Part shown: one piece after another, positions 41,493 through 51,500 of the stretch
Position numbering within the stretch: the stretch's first letter is position 1
Layout: each line of letters opens with the position of its first letter
DNA from: Pseudanabaena sp. PCC 6802
GTDB taxonomy: Bacteria > Cyanobacteriota > Cyanobacteriia > Pseudanabaenales > Pseudanabaenaceae
Assembly: GCF_000332175.1 (NCBI RefSeq)
Contig: NZ_KB235911.1
Span: 44,935-108,934, forward strand
Length of the DNA: 64,000 nt
Direction: 5' to 3'
Position numbers and translations under genes: made by a program
The notes under the pieces: model-generated
Databases searched by the model: none
What the model was told of the DNA's origin: nothing
What the model saw: the letters and a program-made list of their open reading frames with translations, nothing else

Positions 41493-41684
41493 CCCACATT
41501 CCGCAGGTACAAAGTGTGACCAGGTATTTTTCTAAAGCCCTTCCCAGAAAGGTTTTCAAAATCACGAGAAAATGAAGTCTCAACTTGAGATAGCTTTATT
41601 GACTATAATCTCAATAGTGACTTCTGGAAGGCTCATAGACTCGTGAAAATATTTTGATCGAGAGTTAAACTTGCGGAATGTGGG
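41493..41684. mobile_element. 192-bp MITE
   Basis: Perfect 13-bp terminal inverted repeats, CCCACATTCCGCA (41493-41505) and TGCGGAATGTGGG (41672-41684), are flanked by the 6-bp direct repeat ATATAA (41487-41492 and 41685-41690). Internal inverted segments (TCACGAG/CTCGTGA, GAAGTC/GACTTC, TGAGAT/ATCTCA) let the whole element fold on itself. It has no gene. It is inserted at the terminus of the family A fragment, so insertions are nested here. Confidence 0.8.
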
Positions 41685-41714
41685 ATATAACACCTAGATA
41701 TTCTGACAAATTTG

Positions 41715-42092
41715 CTAGAGTCGGGTCATCATTTCAGATGGATTCCAATAGGCTTTGAGCGTCTGAACTAATCCCTCGGAGTTGAGTTCAAAGATATCAA
41801 TTCCCTCAAATACTACTGCCTTTCCACTTTTACTAATTCCCTCTCCCTTCCACTTCACCGCTACCTCGTTACCAGCCACAGAGACAAACTCCTCGGTTAA
41901 ACCGACTTGCTCAAACAGTCCGGCAATACCGAGAAAAAATTGGCGCATGGCCTCGTGCCCTTTTAGTGGCTCGCCACCCACAGGATCGTAGTTAATCGCA
42001 TCTGGTGCAAAGGCAGCCAGGTAACCATCTACATCCATCGCGCGCGTAGCGGCAAAGTAGCTTTGAATCGTTTTGGGAATTGTTGCGGACAT
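41715..42092 (-). CDS. SnoaL/NTF2-like protein
   Basis: This 125-aa protein has the NTF2-like cone fold pattern: IQSYFAATRAMDVDGYLAAFAPDAINYDPVGGEPLKGHEAMRQFF (in parts), then strands EVAVKWKGEGISKSGKAVVFEGIDIFEL and the conserved ending LKAYWNPSEM. Members are ligand-binding proteins or isomerase-like enzymes; no substrate can be read from the sequence. It is monocistronic, downstream of the nested repeats. Confidence 0.85.
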   Translation of the reverse strand: MSATIPKTIQSYFAATRAMDVDGYLAAFAPDAINYDPVGGEPLKGHEAMRQFFLGIAGLFEQVGLTEEFVSVAGNEVAVKWKGEGISKSGKAVVFEGIDIFELNSEGLVQTLKAYWNPSEMMTRL

Positions 42093-42184
42093 GGATTCAC
42101 CTGTTTCTCTTTATTTCTATCAATAAAAGAACTCTCTCGTAAATAAAATATTTCCACCTGTAAATTTTTCGTTGATATCTGCAT

Positions 42185-42252
42185 GTAGGGGCAGGTTTGG
42201 CTAAAAGTTATTGACTTGTATCAATAGCGCTCTGGCAAAACCTACCCCTACC
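42185..42252. repeat. Repeat family C, copy 2, plus an adjacent related hairpin
   Basis: GTAGGGGCAGGTTTGGCTAAAA (read in two parts) pairs with AAAACCTACCCCTAC across a variable middle. A second, different G-rich hairpin (GGGGTAGGCACGGGGGCGC..TACCCCTAC) lies at about 42310-42351 before the ferritin-like gene; related sequence recurs near 44502-44531 and 240-265. The 269-bp gap 42093-42361 holds nothing else. Confidence 0.65.
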
Positions 42253-42361
42253 TCAACGGATTTTTTACAGTAACAAGTATTTGTTAAAGAGAATCCCCCC
42301 GTATTTGCCTTAATGGTTTGGGGTAGGCACGGGGGCGCTACCCCTACAATACAAGAAACGC

Positions 42362-43012
42362 CTAAACTCTCACAATCCAACTGTTACGGGTGTCGGCACT
42401 GACAAAGGCAGCGGGTACTACCTTGAGATCCACACCTAAAGTCTTGAAGGCAAAGCGAATAGCGGTGGCGTGAGATGCTTCCGTTGAACCAATACTAGCA
42501 CCTGCGGTCACCAGAGCTGGAGTTTTTAGCTTCGCTACTTCTGAGGTGTAGGCGATCGCCGCATCCACTTCTAAAGCTAAAGCTAGCTTGGCAATATTCA
42601 CGTCAGAGTCAAGGTTGCCCTCACCCTTTTCTAAATAAGGTTTCACCGTTTCTAAATACTCAGATCGCGCATTCACGGGCTTGCCTCCCAACTGAGTTAT
42701 GACAGAAGCCAGAGTGTCGCGGTGCTCCTTATGGTCTGCTTGGTTGGCCAGAGCGATCGCCAGAACCGCCTTACCCACATTACTTTGGCTGAGCTTAGTT
42801 GCAGCAAAGCCATAGGCCCAAATTGCCTGATGCTCGTAGTACAGAGCATTATTGAGAATCTTGATATCGTTGGCAGCAGCTCCATGTGTTGTAGCCATAA
42901 CGCTGGGCACGGATGCGACTCCAGCTAGACCCACAGCACCAAAGATACCGGTTTTGATTAACTGGCGACGAGACGAGGTTTTGGTGGCAAGGCTGCTTCT
43001 AGTCTTGTACAT
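42362..43012 (-). CDS. Tat-exported ferritin-like domain protein
   Basis: This 216-aa protein starts with a twin-arginine signal (SSRRQLIKTGIFGAVGLAGVA) and a likely cleavage after VMA. The mature part is a four-helix ferritin-like domain (ILNNALYYEHQAIWAYGFAATKL, NQADHKEHRDTLASVITQLGG, LALALEVDAAIAYTSEVAKL, EASHATAIRFAF) with Glu/His residues that could bind two metals. It is probably periplasmic. It is divergent from an ECF sigma factor with a cupin anti-sigma, across 287 bp containing the palindrome at 43196-43207, and may be a target of that sigma factor. Confidence 0.85.
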   Translation of the reverse strand: MYKTRSSLATKTSSRRQLIKTGIFGAVGLAGVASVPSVMATTHGAAANDIKILNNALYYEHQAIWAYGFAATKLSQSNVGKAVLAIALANQADHKEHRDTLASVITQLGGKPVNARSEYLETVKPYLEKGEGNLDSDVNIAKLALALEVDAAIAYTSEVAKLKTPALVTAGASIGSTEASHATAIRFAFKTLGVDLKVVPAAFVSADTRNSWIVRV

Positions 43013-43195
43013 AGTTTTTCTCTCTAGAATAAAAGGTTTGATTTACAGGAATGGCTTCGGTAGACGGTTGGCAGTTAAATTGCGCCAATCTGAACTTGTA
43101 TACGATCGCTTTTTCGGGGCGGATCTCTAAAAAACAAAAAATTTGGGCAAATATGCCATGCGAGCGATCGGGCTTCTTTCTTTAGGAGATTTGAC

Positions 43196-43207
43196 TCGTA
43201 CGTACGA
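43196..43207. promoter_or_regulatory. 12-bp palindrome between ferritin-like and sigma genes
   Basis: TCGTACGTACGA is a perfect palindrome immediately after TTGAC in the divergent intergenic region. It could be an operator for a dimeric regulator. No matching copy was noticed elsewhere in the window. Confidence 0.3.
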
Positions 43208-43299
43208 AGCAAAATACTATTTAGGTAGCCGATGTTTTGTCTTGCGATCGCAAAAAATATTAAGTTAAGTTAAAATCGAGAAGGAATCAGTGCTAGTCA

Positions 43300-43875
43300 A
43301 TGGCGCAGCAACAGTACAGTGTCGATGAAGCTCATCTGTTAGAGAGGATTACAGCTAAAGATCAAGCGGCACTCTCGATTCTTTACGATCGCTACGCGCG
43401 CATCATTTATACTCTGGCTTACAGAGTTTTAGGTTCCGTCGAGGAATCCGAAGAGGTGGTTCTTGACGTATTTAATCAAGTGTGGCGCATTGCAGGAACC
43501 TATACTGCCCAAAAAGGAAGAGTTGATGCTTGGTTATTTATGCTGACGCGCAGTCGAGCCTTAGACCGCTTGCGCAGCTTGGCGCGAACGACCAAGGCTA
43601 CTGTTGCCTCTGAGGAGCTGGCCATGACGCGATCGCCTTCGGACACGCCCGAGGAAAATGCTATTTTGCTAGAGCGATCGGCTGTAGTTAAGTCCGCGCT
43701 GGCACAGTTACCTGTCGAGCAGCGCGAAGTGCTGGAGCTAGCTTACTACAAGGGCATGACCCATACCCAGATCGCGCTTGCCACTGGCAAATCATTGGGT
43801 ACGATCAAAACACGCATTCGTTTAGGGCTAAACAAGTTACGTGAGTCTCTCAAAGCAATCGGTGAAGATGACTGA
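43300..43875 (+). CDS. ECF-type RNA polymerase sigma factor
   Basis: This 191-aa protein has region 2 (ALSILYDRYARIIYTLAYRVLG, VLDVFNQVWRIAGTYTAQKG, DAWLFMLTRSRALDRLR) and region 4 (LAQLPVEQREVLELAYYKGMTHTQIALATGKSLGTIKTRIRLGLNKLRE in parts), and no region 3, as in extracytoplasmic-function sigma factors. The gene 39 bp downstream encodes a cupin anti-sigma-like protein, so the sigma is probably held inactive until a stress signal. The resemblance to RpoE-ChrR pairs points to singlet oxygen or peroxide, as inference. Confidence 0.9.
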   Translation: MAQQQYSVDEAHLLERITAKDQAALSILYDRYARIIYTLAYRVLGSVEESEEVVLDVFNQVWRIAGTYTAQKGRVDAWLFMLTRSRALDRLRSLARTTKATVASEELAMTRSPSDTPEENAILLERSAVVKSALAQLPVEQREVLELAYYKGMTHTQIALATGKSLGTIKTRIRLGLNKLRESLKAIGEDD

Positions 43876-43914
43876 CGACACCAGTAAAAATCGAGGTATA
43901 CCAGGAGGGACCTG

Positions 43915-44496
43915 ATGTTAGATCCAGAAAGCTCTGAACTTATCGCACTGGCGGCGATCGAAGCGCTTGACGATCGCTCAATGCAGTTGGCAGATGACTA
44001 TGCAGCCACGTCAGTTGAATTGGAAAGGGAACTGGCAGAAATGCGCGAAGCAGTTGGCTGTATTCCCTATGGCAATCCCACCTTACCTATATCAAGCAAT
44101 CTCAAGGAGCGCTTGTTCCAACGGATCGCCGCAGAGGAAGATCGAGCTACACCTCAACCGACTCAGCCAGCCAGCATCGCCATCACTGCTGCCGAACGAG
44201 TATGGCAGCCACATCCCGTTCCAGGTCTGACCATGTCCGTACTTCACATGGATCGGGCGACGCGACAAATTACTTCGCTGATCCGCTGCGAGCCTGGAGC
44301 CTACTATCCAGAGCACAGTCATGCGGGTACGGAGGAAATTTTTATGCTAGAGGGAGATTTTGTGTGCGAGGGCAAAACCTATAGCAGTGGGGACTATATC
44401 GTTTCAGCCAGTGGCTCCAAACATCCACCCATATCGACCCGCGATGGATGCCTTTTCCTCGTGCGTGCCTCCCTTGACGATCGCATGGGTAATTGA
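43915..44496 (+). CDS. ChrR-like cupin anti-sigma factor
   Basis: This 193-aa protein has a helical N-terminal part (residues 1-75) that would grip the sigma factor and a C-terminal cupin. The metal site reads H134, H136, E140 (EHSHAGTEEIFMLEGDF) and H170 (GSKHPP). ChrR of Rhodobacter has the same plan, but its N-terminal zinc-binding His/Cys set is not visible here. AGGAGGG lies 8 bases before ATG 43915. It pairs with the upstream sigma gene. Confidence 0.85.
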   Translation: MLDPESSELIALAAIEALDDRSMQLADDYAATSVELERELAEMREAVGCIPYGNPTLPISSNLKERLFQRIAAEEDRATPQPTQPASIAITAAERVWQPHPVPGLTMSVLHMDRATRQITSLIRCEPGAYYPEHSHAGTEEIFMLEGDFVCEGKTYSSGDYIVSASGSKHPPISTRDGCLFLVRASLDDRMGN

Positions 44497-44552
44497 GAGC
44501 AGGGGCAGGCACGGGGGCACTGCCCCTACAGTGGATATATGTGGGAATCCGT

Positions 44553-46217
44553 TTAGATGCTAATGCTGTTAGGAATAAGCGATGGTTTGAGATAGGGATA
44601 GGGAACTGTCCGGTTTTGGTTGCGGCGATCGATTTCAGCCTCTACCACATCCAATTGCTGCTGAAAAGCCGTTACTACAGTTTTGACTTTGTCCTGCATA
44701 CCATCGGCAAAGGCCTCGAAGAAAGATGGATCGTAATGCCCCAACCGATCGTAGCGGAATGAAGACAGTAGAAAAGTAGTCGAGAGCTGTCCGGCGGCTT
44801 GTTGGGATGGCGGTAGGAATCGCATGAAATCCTTTTGAGTAAACTCCGCTGCTCCGGCAAACTCGCGATAAGAGGATAGCGGCATATTAGGTGCAAAGGT
44901 CATGTACTCGTATTGAGGGAAATTGACCGCCGCGTGTTGCGGCCCGCAGGTGAAGACAATCGTAGTCACAACTTCCACTAATTGCTCCAGCGTATCTATT
45001 TGTGCAGGCATCCCTTTGCCATCACCGCCAGCTATGCTAAACACGAGATGGAGTTTTTGCGCCCAGTCTTGCAACGCCCGATCGCTGCTAATACTATCGG
45101 CAGTGTGGTAGTGAAGCCCCAAATAAGCTGAAACAAATTGCCAAATTGCATCCCAAACCAGCTTGCCATCATCGCGATAGGGGTAGTGAGGCAGCTTTTG
45201 GGCATCGTCCATACCGCGTGCCGCGATCGCTTGCGGGAAAGAAAAACTATCGAACCGCCAGGTTCTAAAGGCTTGCCTGATGATCTCTAGGGAACCGGAT
45301 AGTTCTCCTGCCAAGATGCGATCGATCGAACCACCGCTGGCAATCAGGGTTTTGCGGGCAAACTTACTTAACGCCAGCATAAATTTAAAATGCTGCCTCA
45401 AGAGCGCTCCGAGATGATGGGTTTCGGGCAAATGCTGTCCGGTGGCGATCGCAAAGGGTTCCATCACAAAATGCGTGCGGCAGAGGTGGCTCATTAGTTC
45501 GTGATAGTTGCCATCGGCAATCTGCACGCAGGTTTTGGCATAGAGCCAGTCCAGCGATTCATCCTCGGGCGTAAGGATGGTTTTATCTTTGAGCGGCACG
45601 TCGAGTTTAATTGCTACGGGCACGAGCTGACCGCGATCGCTAGATGCCTCACTGCGCCAGCTAAACAAAGCGATCGGTCTGGGTAAATAGGTACGCCCGC
45701 GATCGAAGGTGCCGCTGGGAATGGGCAGCAGTTCGGTGTAGTCGGCAACGTACAGGTTATCTGTCAAATCTATGGAGTCGCCTAGTTTGGTTTCTATTTC
45801 GGCAATATCGCTGCTCTGAAAATATTGAGCTAAGTCATCAACTCGCTTGAGTACCAGGGGATTAGGGCCGGACAGTCTTTGTTCGGCAAAGGCTTTATCG
45901 CTTTGGTAGGTAGAGATGACTTTGGGTTTCTCCAGAACCTGAAAGAAATCTTCATAGTCTTGCAGTTCGTCAAGCGGATCCCAAGCAGATTTTAGTTTGA
46001 CCGCCAGGGTATTTGCTGCCAGCTTAGCCATTGGAGCCGCTACCCTACCCAGGTAATCGATGGAAAAGTTTTCCGAGCGCGGCAGGTTTCCCTTCAGCAT
46101 CGGTATGGGTGCGAGGTCGCGATCGCTAAGATCGAATTCATATTCGTTGCGGTTTTCAGTGAGAATAGTTTTGTATTTGATATAGGTCGGATCCAGATCT
46201 AAGTTATACGCGTTCAT
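44553..46217 (-). CDS. Lipoxygenase
   Basis: This 554-aa protein, from ATG 46217 (MNAYNLDLD), is a catalytic lipoxygenase without the N-terminal PLAT domain of plant enzymes. The iron ligands are H239 and H244 (YHELMSHLCRTH), H428 and N432 (GPQHAAVNFPQYEYM), and the C-terminal isoleucine I554 (NSISI). The enzyme inserts oxygen into polyunsaturated fatty acids to make hydroperoxides. An upstream open extension of 29 residues is not family-like. It is convergent with the sigma/anti-sigma pair and may belong to the same oxidative-stress setting. Confidence 0.93.
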   Translation of the reverse strand: MNAYNLDLDPTYIKYKTILTENRNEYEFDLSDRDLAPIPMLKGNLPRSENFSIDYLGRVAAPMAKLAANTLAVKLKSAWDPLDELQDYEDFFQVLEKPKVISTYQSDKAFAEQRLSGPNPLVLKRVDDLAQYFQSSDIAEIETKLGDSIDLTDNLYVADYTELLPIPSGTFDRGRTYLPRPIALFSWRSEASSDRGQLVPVAIKLDVPLKDKTILTPEDESLDWLYAKTCVQIADGNYHELMSHLCRTHFVMEPFAIATGQHLPETHHLGALLRQHFKFMLALSKFARKTLIASGGSIDRILAGELSGSLEIIRQAFRTWRFDSFSFPQAIAARGMDDAQKLPHYPYRDDGKLVWDAIWQFVSAYLGLHYHTADSISSDRALQDWAQKLHLVFSIAGGDGKGMPAQIDTLEQLVEVVTTIVFTCGPQHAAVNFPQYEYMTFAPNMPLSSYREFAGAAEFTQKDFMRFLPPSQQAAGQLSTTFLLSSFRYDRLGHYDPSFFEAFADGMQDKVKTVVTAFQQQLDVVEAEIDRRNQNRTVPYPYLKPSLIPNSISI

Positions 46218-46964
46218 AGGTTTGGCCTGAGAGCTTTTCGATCGAGTACATTTGCTCCCCAAAGTAACCCCGAGCAGAGTTTTGGGCACTGCCCCCGATC
46301 GCAAACGCGGGACAATCCCTAAATTTTGAAAAATAACCTGACTCTAAACCGAGCGAGTGATGCTGTGGGAAACTAATGAGAGTCACTTCATTGTATCGGC
46401 TTTACCATTATCCACAATCGATGCGATCGAAGATCCCACTTTTTCTCACTTTTCCTCACCTTTTAATACCATAACTATTTCCCAGTAGCACAAGTTAAAT
46501 TGCAAATTAGTTTAGATCTTAAAGGACTTGACGGGTGTCATAAGAGATAGATGTATTGCTTTCGGATAGAGCAGCATATTGTAAATTGTTTATTAAATTA
46601 AAAAATTAGTAGATTTCCAGAAAACTCTGATAATATGTAGATAAAGTATTTAATAGACTTAATCGAATAAAATAGCTACGCTATTTAAATGCTAAGCTTC
46701 ATCTGCTACCTAGGGCGTGGGTCAGTTATTGCCAATAAAGTCTAGTGTTAACTTTGCTTAAGACAAAGTTCCATTCCAGTACCAAGAGAGAGAATAATTT
46801 CTCCGATCGACTCTACAGTCATCTTAAATACGAGAGAGAAGTAAAGGTGATACGACATTATTCTACAAGGTGTAAGGTATTGAGCGCTTGCATTAGCTTC
46901 TAAAATAAATAGTCTACGTTTTTAAAGCTTAATTATTAAGTCCTATTCTCGAGTTAACGATCGT
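46218..46964. other. AT-rich intergenic stretch
   Basis: No gene or RNA is recognised in these 747 bases. The first 160 bases are the lipoxygenase upstream region. From about 46430 the composition becomes AT-rich and HIP1 sites vanish, as in the following unknown gene. No strong hairpin is visible. Confidence 0.5.
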
Positions 46965-47852
46965 ATGTTTAACTTTTTATTTGATTTAAAAGAATTACCT
47001 CTCATTAAAGATCTTCTATCAAAACTCGAATCGAAGTATGGATGGTGGTTGGCCATAGGATTAATATCTTTTTTTCTTGGCTATTCAATAGGAAGTAAGT
47101 CTAATGAAATTACCATTAAAGATGGTCAGGTAACTATTGGGAGTCAACCTCTTAATAAAGTAATTCAAAAAATGGAAAAAGATTCTGAAAATGAAAGCAG
47201 TGGTGATTCGCAAAGCAATATAGTTTCATTATATGCCAACCTTAGTGTGTTGGGTATATTTAAAGTTGAACCTGTTTTAAAAACATTAGATGCGGATTTA
47301 TCAGGAAAAAGTAATGATAAACTAAATTCAAAACATGAAGAACAAATAGTTAAATTAACAAAAGGTTCTATTTCTGATATTTTGAATAAATATAATCTTT
47401 ATCACATACATGACTCTAAAATCATTGAAGGTCTTTCAAAATTAAACTCAGATGACAAAATTGTTATTGAGCTTGTAGATAGAATGAACTCAGGTTTAGA
47501 GCCATTTAATTATCAACAGATCCTTGTTGGTTTTGCAGATGAAACAAGCCTTGTTAAAGGTCAAGCTGCAGCTTGCACAGGAAGTGTTTATATAAACAAA
47601 AATATCGATCTCTCTACACAAGTAAATTATCCTAGGCTTGTCTCAGTTTCAGTGAATAACCCTTGGCCTTGCCCGCACGATCCCTGCAATCAAGAGAGTC
47701 CCAAACCTATAAGTAACAAATATTATATTCAGATATCTTTCTCTGATGCTAAATATTTATTTCCCGAACGATACAAACTAAATAATCTTGGAAAATGTGA
47801 GTCTGCATATGCACGTTTTAGTGGTAGACTTCTGACTTCCAAAAATAACTAA
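46965..47852 (+). CDS. Unknown membrane-anchored protein, AT-rich
   Basis: This 295-aa protein has one transmembrane helix near residues 27-45 (WWLAIGLISFFLGYSIGS), followed by a glycosylation-free hydrophilic region. The C-terminal half contains six cysteines in part clustered as WPCPHDPCNQES. I recognise no family. Codon usage is AT-rich, HIP1 is absent, and the neighbours are typical, so recent transfer is likely. It precedes a 53-aa exported protein on the same strand. Confidence 0.6.
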   Translation: MFNFLFDLKELPLIKDLLSKLESKYGWWLAIGLISFFLGYSIGSKSNEITIKDGQVTIGSQPLNKVIQKMEKDSENESSGDSQSNIVSLYANLSVLGIFKVEPVLKTLDADLSGKSNDKLNSKHEEQIVKLTKGSISDILNKYNLYHIHDSKIIEGLSKLNSDDKIVIELVDRMNSGLEPFNYQQILVGFADETSLVKGQAAACTGSVYINKNIDLSTQVNYPRLVSVSVNNPWPCPHDPCNQESPKPISNKYYIQISFSDAKYLFPERYKLNNLGKCESAYARFSGRLLTSKNN

Positions 47853-47890
47853 CTTTTTGAAATCCAAGTAGTTTTCATTAGCGATCTCTC

Positions 47891-48052
47891 ATGAAAAGAA
47901 CAATAACTTTATCTATTCTTCTGTTTGGGTTATCTTCATTTTCCCTGGTTTACGCAACTGAAGATGGATGTTTCTACGATGGCAAGTGGTATCCTTCAGG
48001 TTATATATTAGGTTCGTATACATGCGTATCAGGCGTATGGATTCGCAACTAA
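47891..48052 (+). CDS. 53-aa exported small protein
   Basis: ATG 47891 opens a 53-codon frame with a clear signal peptide: KR, a hydrophobic core ITLSILLFGLSSFSLV, and a YA-T cleavage site. The mature peptide is about 32 residues with two cysteines (EDGCFYDGKWYPSGY, YTCVSGVWIRN), probably a disulfide. It is 38 bp after the unknown membrane protein and ends in a long hairpin. No family is known to me. Confidence 0.6.
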   Translation: MKRTITLSILLFGLSSFSLVYATEDGCFYDGKWYPSGYILGSYTCVSGVWIRN

Positions 48053-48084
48053 ACCACTATGCACTGCCAGTGCATAGTGGTTTA
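48050..48084 (+). terminator. 17-bp perfect inverted repeat, probable bidirectional terminator
   Basis: TAAACCACTATGCACTG (48050-48066) is exactly complementary to 48068-48084 around a single central base, followed by GTTTAT. It overlaps the stop codon of the 53-aa gene and lies just before the end of the convergent gene at 48094, so it can serve both. Confidence 0.75.
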
Positions 48085-48093
48085 GTTTATAAA

Positions 48094-48405
48094 CTAATCA
48101 TGCTTGTTGCGATAGATAGCTCTCGAAGTGTTATCTAAGCGATAGTCAAGCACTCCTCTTTCCCAGGGCTGCAAGCCATCACCAGTCTTGAGAAAATGAC
48201 GGCGCTGGCGATTGATTGAGGCTTCGCGTCTCTGTAAATTCGCATACTCGGTCGGGGTGAGGCTACCGTTAGAGACTCCGTTGTAGATGCGTCTTTGTTG
48301 ATTCACAAGCCGATCGCTAAATTGACCCGCCGAAGCAGACATGGGATAGGCGATCGCGGCAGTAGCAACGGTAGCGAGCATGATATAAGCTAAACGTCTC
48401 ATCAT
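48094..48405 (-). CDS. Exported small protein of unknown function
   Basis: This 103-aa protein has a signal peptide (MMRRLAYIMLATVATAAIAYPMSASA) and a basic helical mature part (QFSDRLVNQQRRIYNGVSNGSLTPTEYANLQRREASINRQRRHFLKTGDGLQPWERGVLDYRLDN in parts). The TPTEYANLQRREASI and LDNTSRAIYRNKHD pattern is a family of secreted bacterial proteins without assigned function. It is probably periplasmic. Confidence 0.7.
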   Translation of the reverse strand: MMRRLAYIMLATVATAAIAYPMSASAGQFSDRLVNQQRRIYNGVSNGSLTPTEYANLQRREASINRQRRHFLKTGDGLQPWERGVLDYRLDNTSRAIYRNKHD

Positions 48406-48518
48406 TGAATTCCTCCAAAACTTGGTTCAGCCAGTTAGACACGCTAGCTCGCAAGAAGGTTCAAATATTGCGAAAAAAAGGGGATTGGGTGATGCCGCAT
48501 TTCTCGCTAAATCTGCTC

Positions 48519-51500
48519 CTACTCAATCTCTACTATTTCTATTGCACCTAGGGATAAGAGTACCGATCGCTGCCCTTCCGTCAGTCCCGTTACGCCAGTG
48601 ATATTCATGCCTTCATAGGGATCGCTGACTCTTAGAGTCTTCCGGCAGGCACCCGTATGTATATGCCAAAACTTGATGGTCGTATCCTGACTGCCGCTAA
48701 TTAAAGTTTGACTGTCCTGTGTAAAAGCGATCGCCCAGACCCGCCCCTCATGCACGCCCAGGACTTTGAGGTTGGTTTGCGTTTTTACCTGCCACATCTG
48801 GATCGTGCGATCGTCGCTACCACTGGCAAGAATTTCACCATCGGGGCTAAAGGCCAGGGACTTAACACCGCCAGTGTGTGCCTCTAGATCGGCCAAGCAT
48901 TCCCCCGTATCGGCATCCCACAGCTTAATAGTACGATCGTCGCTGCCCGTTGCCAGCAGTTTGCCATCGGGACTAAAAGCTACCGCCCACAGTTGCCCGC
49001 GATGGCCGCGCAGGACTTTCAAACATGCGCCAGTCGCCAGATCCCAGAGTCTGGCGGTGGTGTCGCCGCTGGCGGTCGCCAGTTTGCTACCGTCGGGACT
49101 GAGCGCGATCGCCCAGACCCAGTTTGTATGCGCCTGAAACGTTCTCAGGCACTCGCCGCTTTCCACGTGCCAAAGTTTTGCCGTGTTATCGCAACTACCT
49201 GTAACCAGCATGTCACCCGTGGGAGTATAGGCGATCGCGTTGATCAAGCTCGTATGACCGTACAGAGATTTAATATACTGACAGCCAGATACGTGCCATA
49301 GCTTGAGCAGGTCGCTACCAGTAGCGAGGGTCTGACCGTTGGGACTAAAGGCCACTGCTGCTACCCAGTGCCGATTGCCATGCAAAACCCGATAGGCTCG
49401 ATCCGCATCGATTTGCCAGAGTCTGGCAGTGTGGTCGCTACTGCCCGTGGCAATAACTTGACCGTTGGGGCTGAGTGCTAGGGATCTAATTTCTGATGTA
49501 TGTCCTTTAAGGGTTCTGAGGGGCTTAGCAGCTTGCACGTCGCAAATTTTAATGATGTAGTTGTCGCTGCAACTCACCAGTAAATAGTTAACCGGGCTGA
49601 AGGCAACTGCCCATACCCAACCACCATGCCCCGGAAGGGTTGTCAGGCAAGTACCAGTCTCCAGATCCCATAGCCTGACCATATTATCGTCGCCACCACT
49701 GGCTAAAATGCAGCCATCGCAGCTAAAGGCAATGGATTTAACTAAGCCAGTATGTCCGCGCAGTTTCCACCGGAGTTCGCCCGTGCTGGTATCCCAAATC
49801 CTAATCGTGCTATCGACGCTGCTACTGGCAATGAACTGTCCATCCGGGCTGAACTTAACCGCCCAAACCCAACTCAGATGCCCTTCAAATGTTCTAATAC
49901 ATTTTCCCGTGCTGACATCCCAGATTTTGACCGTGCGATCGTCGCTGCCACTGGCTAGGGTTTGTCCGTCGGGACTAAAGGCAAGCGATCGCACTAGTCC
50001 CGCATGACCGCGCCAGGTGCTAACGGCGCGATCTCGCCGCAGGTGCCACAGGCGAATCGTACGATCCGCGCTGGCGCTGGCGATCGTCTCGCCATCAGGA
50101 CTAAAGGCAACCGACCATACCCAATCACTATGCTCGCGGAACGTTTTAATGCATTCTCTAGCACTGACATCCCAGATTTTGACGGTGCGATCGTCGCTAC
50201 AGGTGGCTAGCAGTTTGCCATCGGGACTAAAGGCAACTGATAGCACCCAACCGACGTGCGCCCTAAACGTAACTATTTGCTTGCCCTCGGTCGCGCTCCA
50301 CAAATGTACTTCACCCGTAACAGTGCCTGTCGCAAACAGGTGCCCTTGCGGGTGAAAAGCGAGCGAGATAATGCCGCCAAAAGTCTCGTTAAAAGCAGTT
50401 TGAGCTAAGTCGCAGTGGGCAAAGTTAACACCTAATAAATCCACATCGCGCAGATCCGCTTGCCAAATTACTAAGGTGGAAAAATCGCGATCGCGCAAAT
50501 CGATTTGCATTTGCACCAGCAGATTCAGAATATTACCAGCAGCGTAACCGATCGCAGTCGATTCCCGTGCCTGTAGATCGGACACGATCTGCATGAGCTT
50601 GTTATCGACATTTGTTTTCGTGCTCAGGGAAATCGTCAGTCGTTCGGCAATGGGTTGGACGATCGCTCGCAGTTGAGTTTCTCGAATGTAGTCTTTGGCT
50701 CTGGCTTTAAGGAGGGCATGGCTGTTGAGCAAATTAATCGTTCCAGTGAGAATCTCTTGGCAGACGCAATCGATCAGGGTTGCAGTGATATATTCCATCA
50801 CCACGGATTGCTGGGTAAAGCGGCTCGATCTACACTCGATTAGCGATCGCCGTTGCAAAGAATCTAGCGCATCTAAGAGGTTCCTCTCTGACACTCCTCC
50901 TAGTAAATCGGATTTAAGTTCTAATAAGGAGATCCAATCGCGATTAATGGCAAACCAGTACATAATCTGCTTTTCAAGATCCGACAGGCGATTGAATTGC
51001 TCGTCTAAAAGCCGCCAGACATCTGCGATCGCAGTCGTACCGACATCTAGAAATGCAGATATTTGTCCGTCAAATAAATCTTGAATCGTCGTAGAGACAA
51101 TTTTGAGTGCCAGCGGGTTGCCGCGATATAGCTCGATCAAAGTCTCGCAGTCGGAGCGATCGCCCACAATTCCCTTAGCTTGTAACAGTTCTTGCCCTTC
51201 TGCTTGCGTCAGACCAACCACGCGCAACGAGCGCACCAGTGATAGGTTCCCCTCAAACCATCCCACTTCCTTCGGCTTTTCTCGGCTCGTCAAGATCGCG
51301 CAGCTTTGATGAGATGTCTCAGCTAGTCTGCGCAATAACTGACCGTAACCTTCATAGCCTTCCTTGTACTCCCCGGCACTGCCTCCACTGGACAAAACTG
51401 ACTCCATGTTATCGAGGATCAGCAGACAGCGATAATCGCGCAAATAAACCATTAAGCGCGAGATCGCAGCATCGAGGGTTACAGGCAAGCTCATTTCTTG

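Noticed and set aside
48766..50355. Several plus-strand frames opposite the WD40 region
   Set aside because: They mirror the repetitive WD40 coding sequence on the minus strand and have no independent support.
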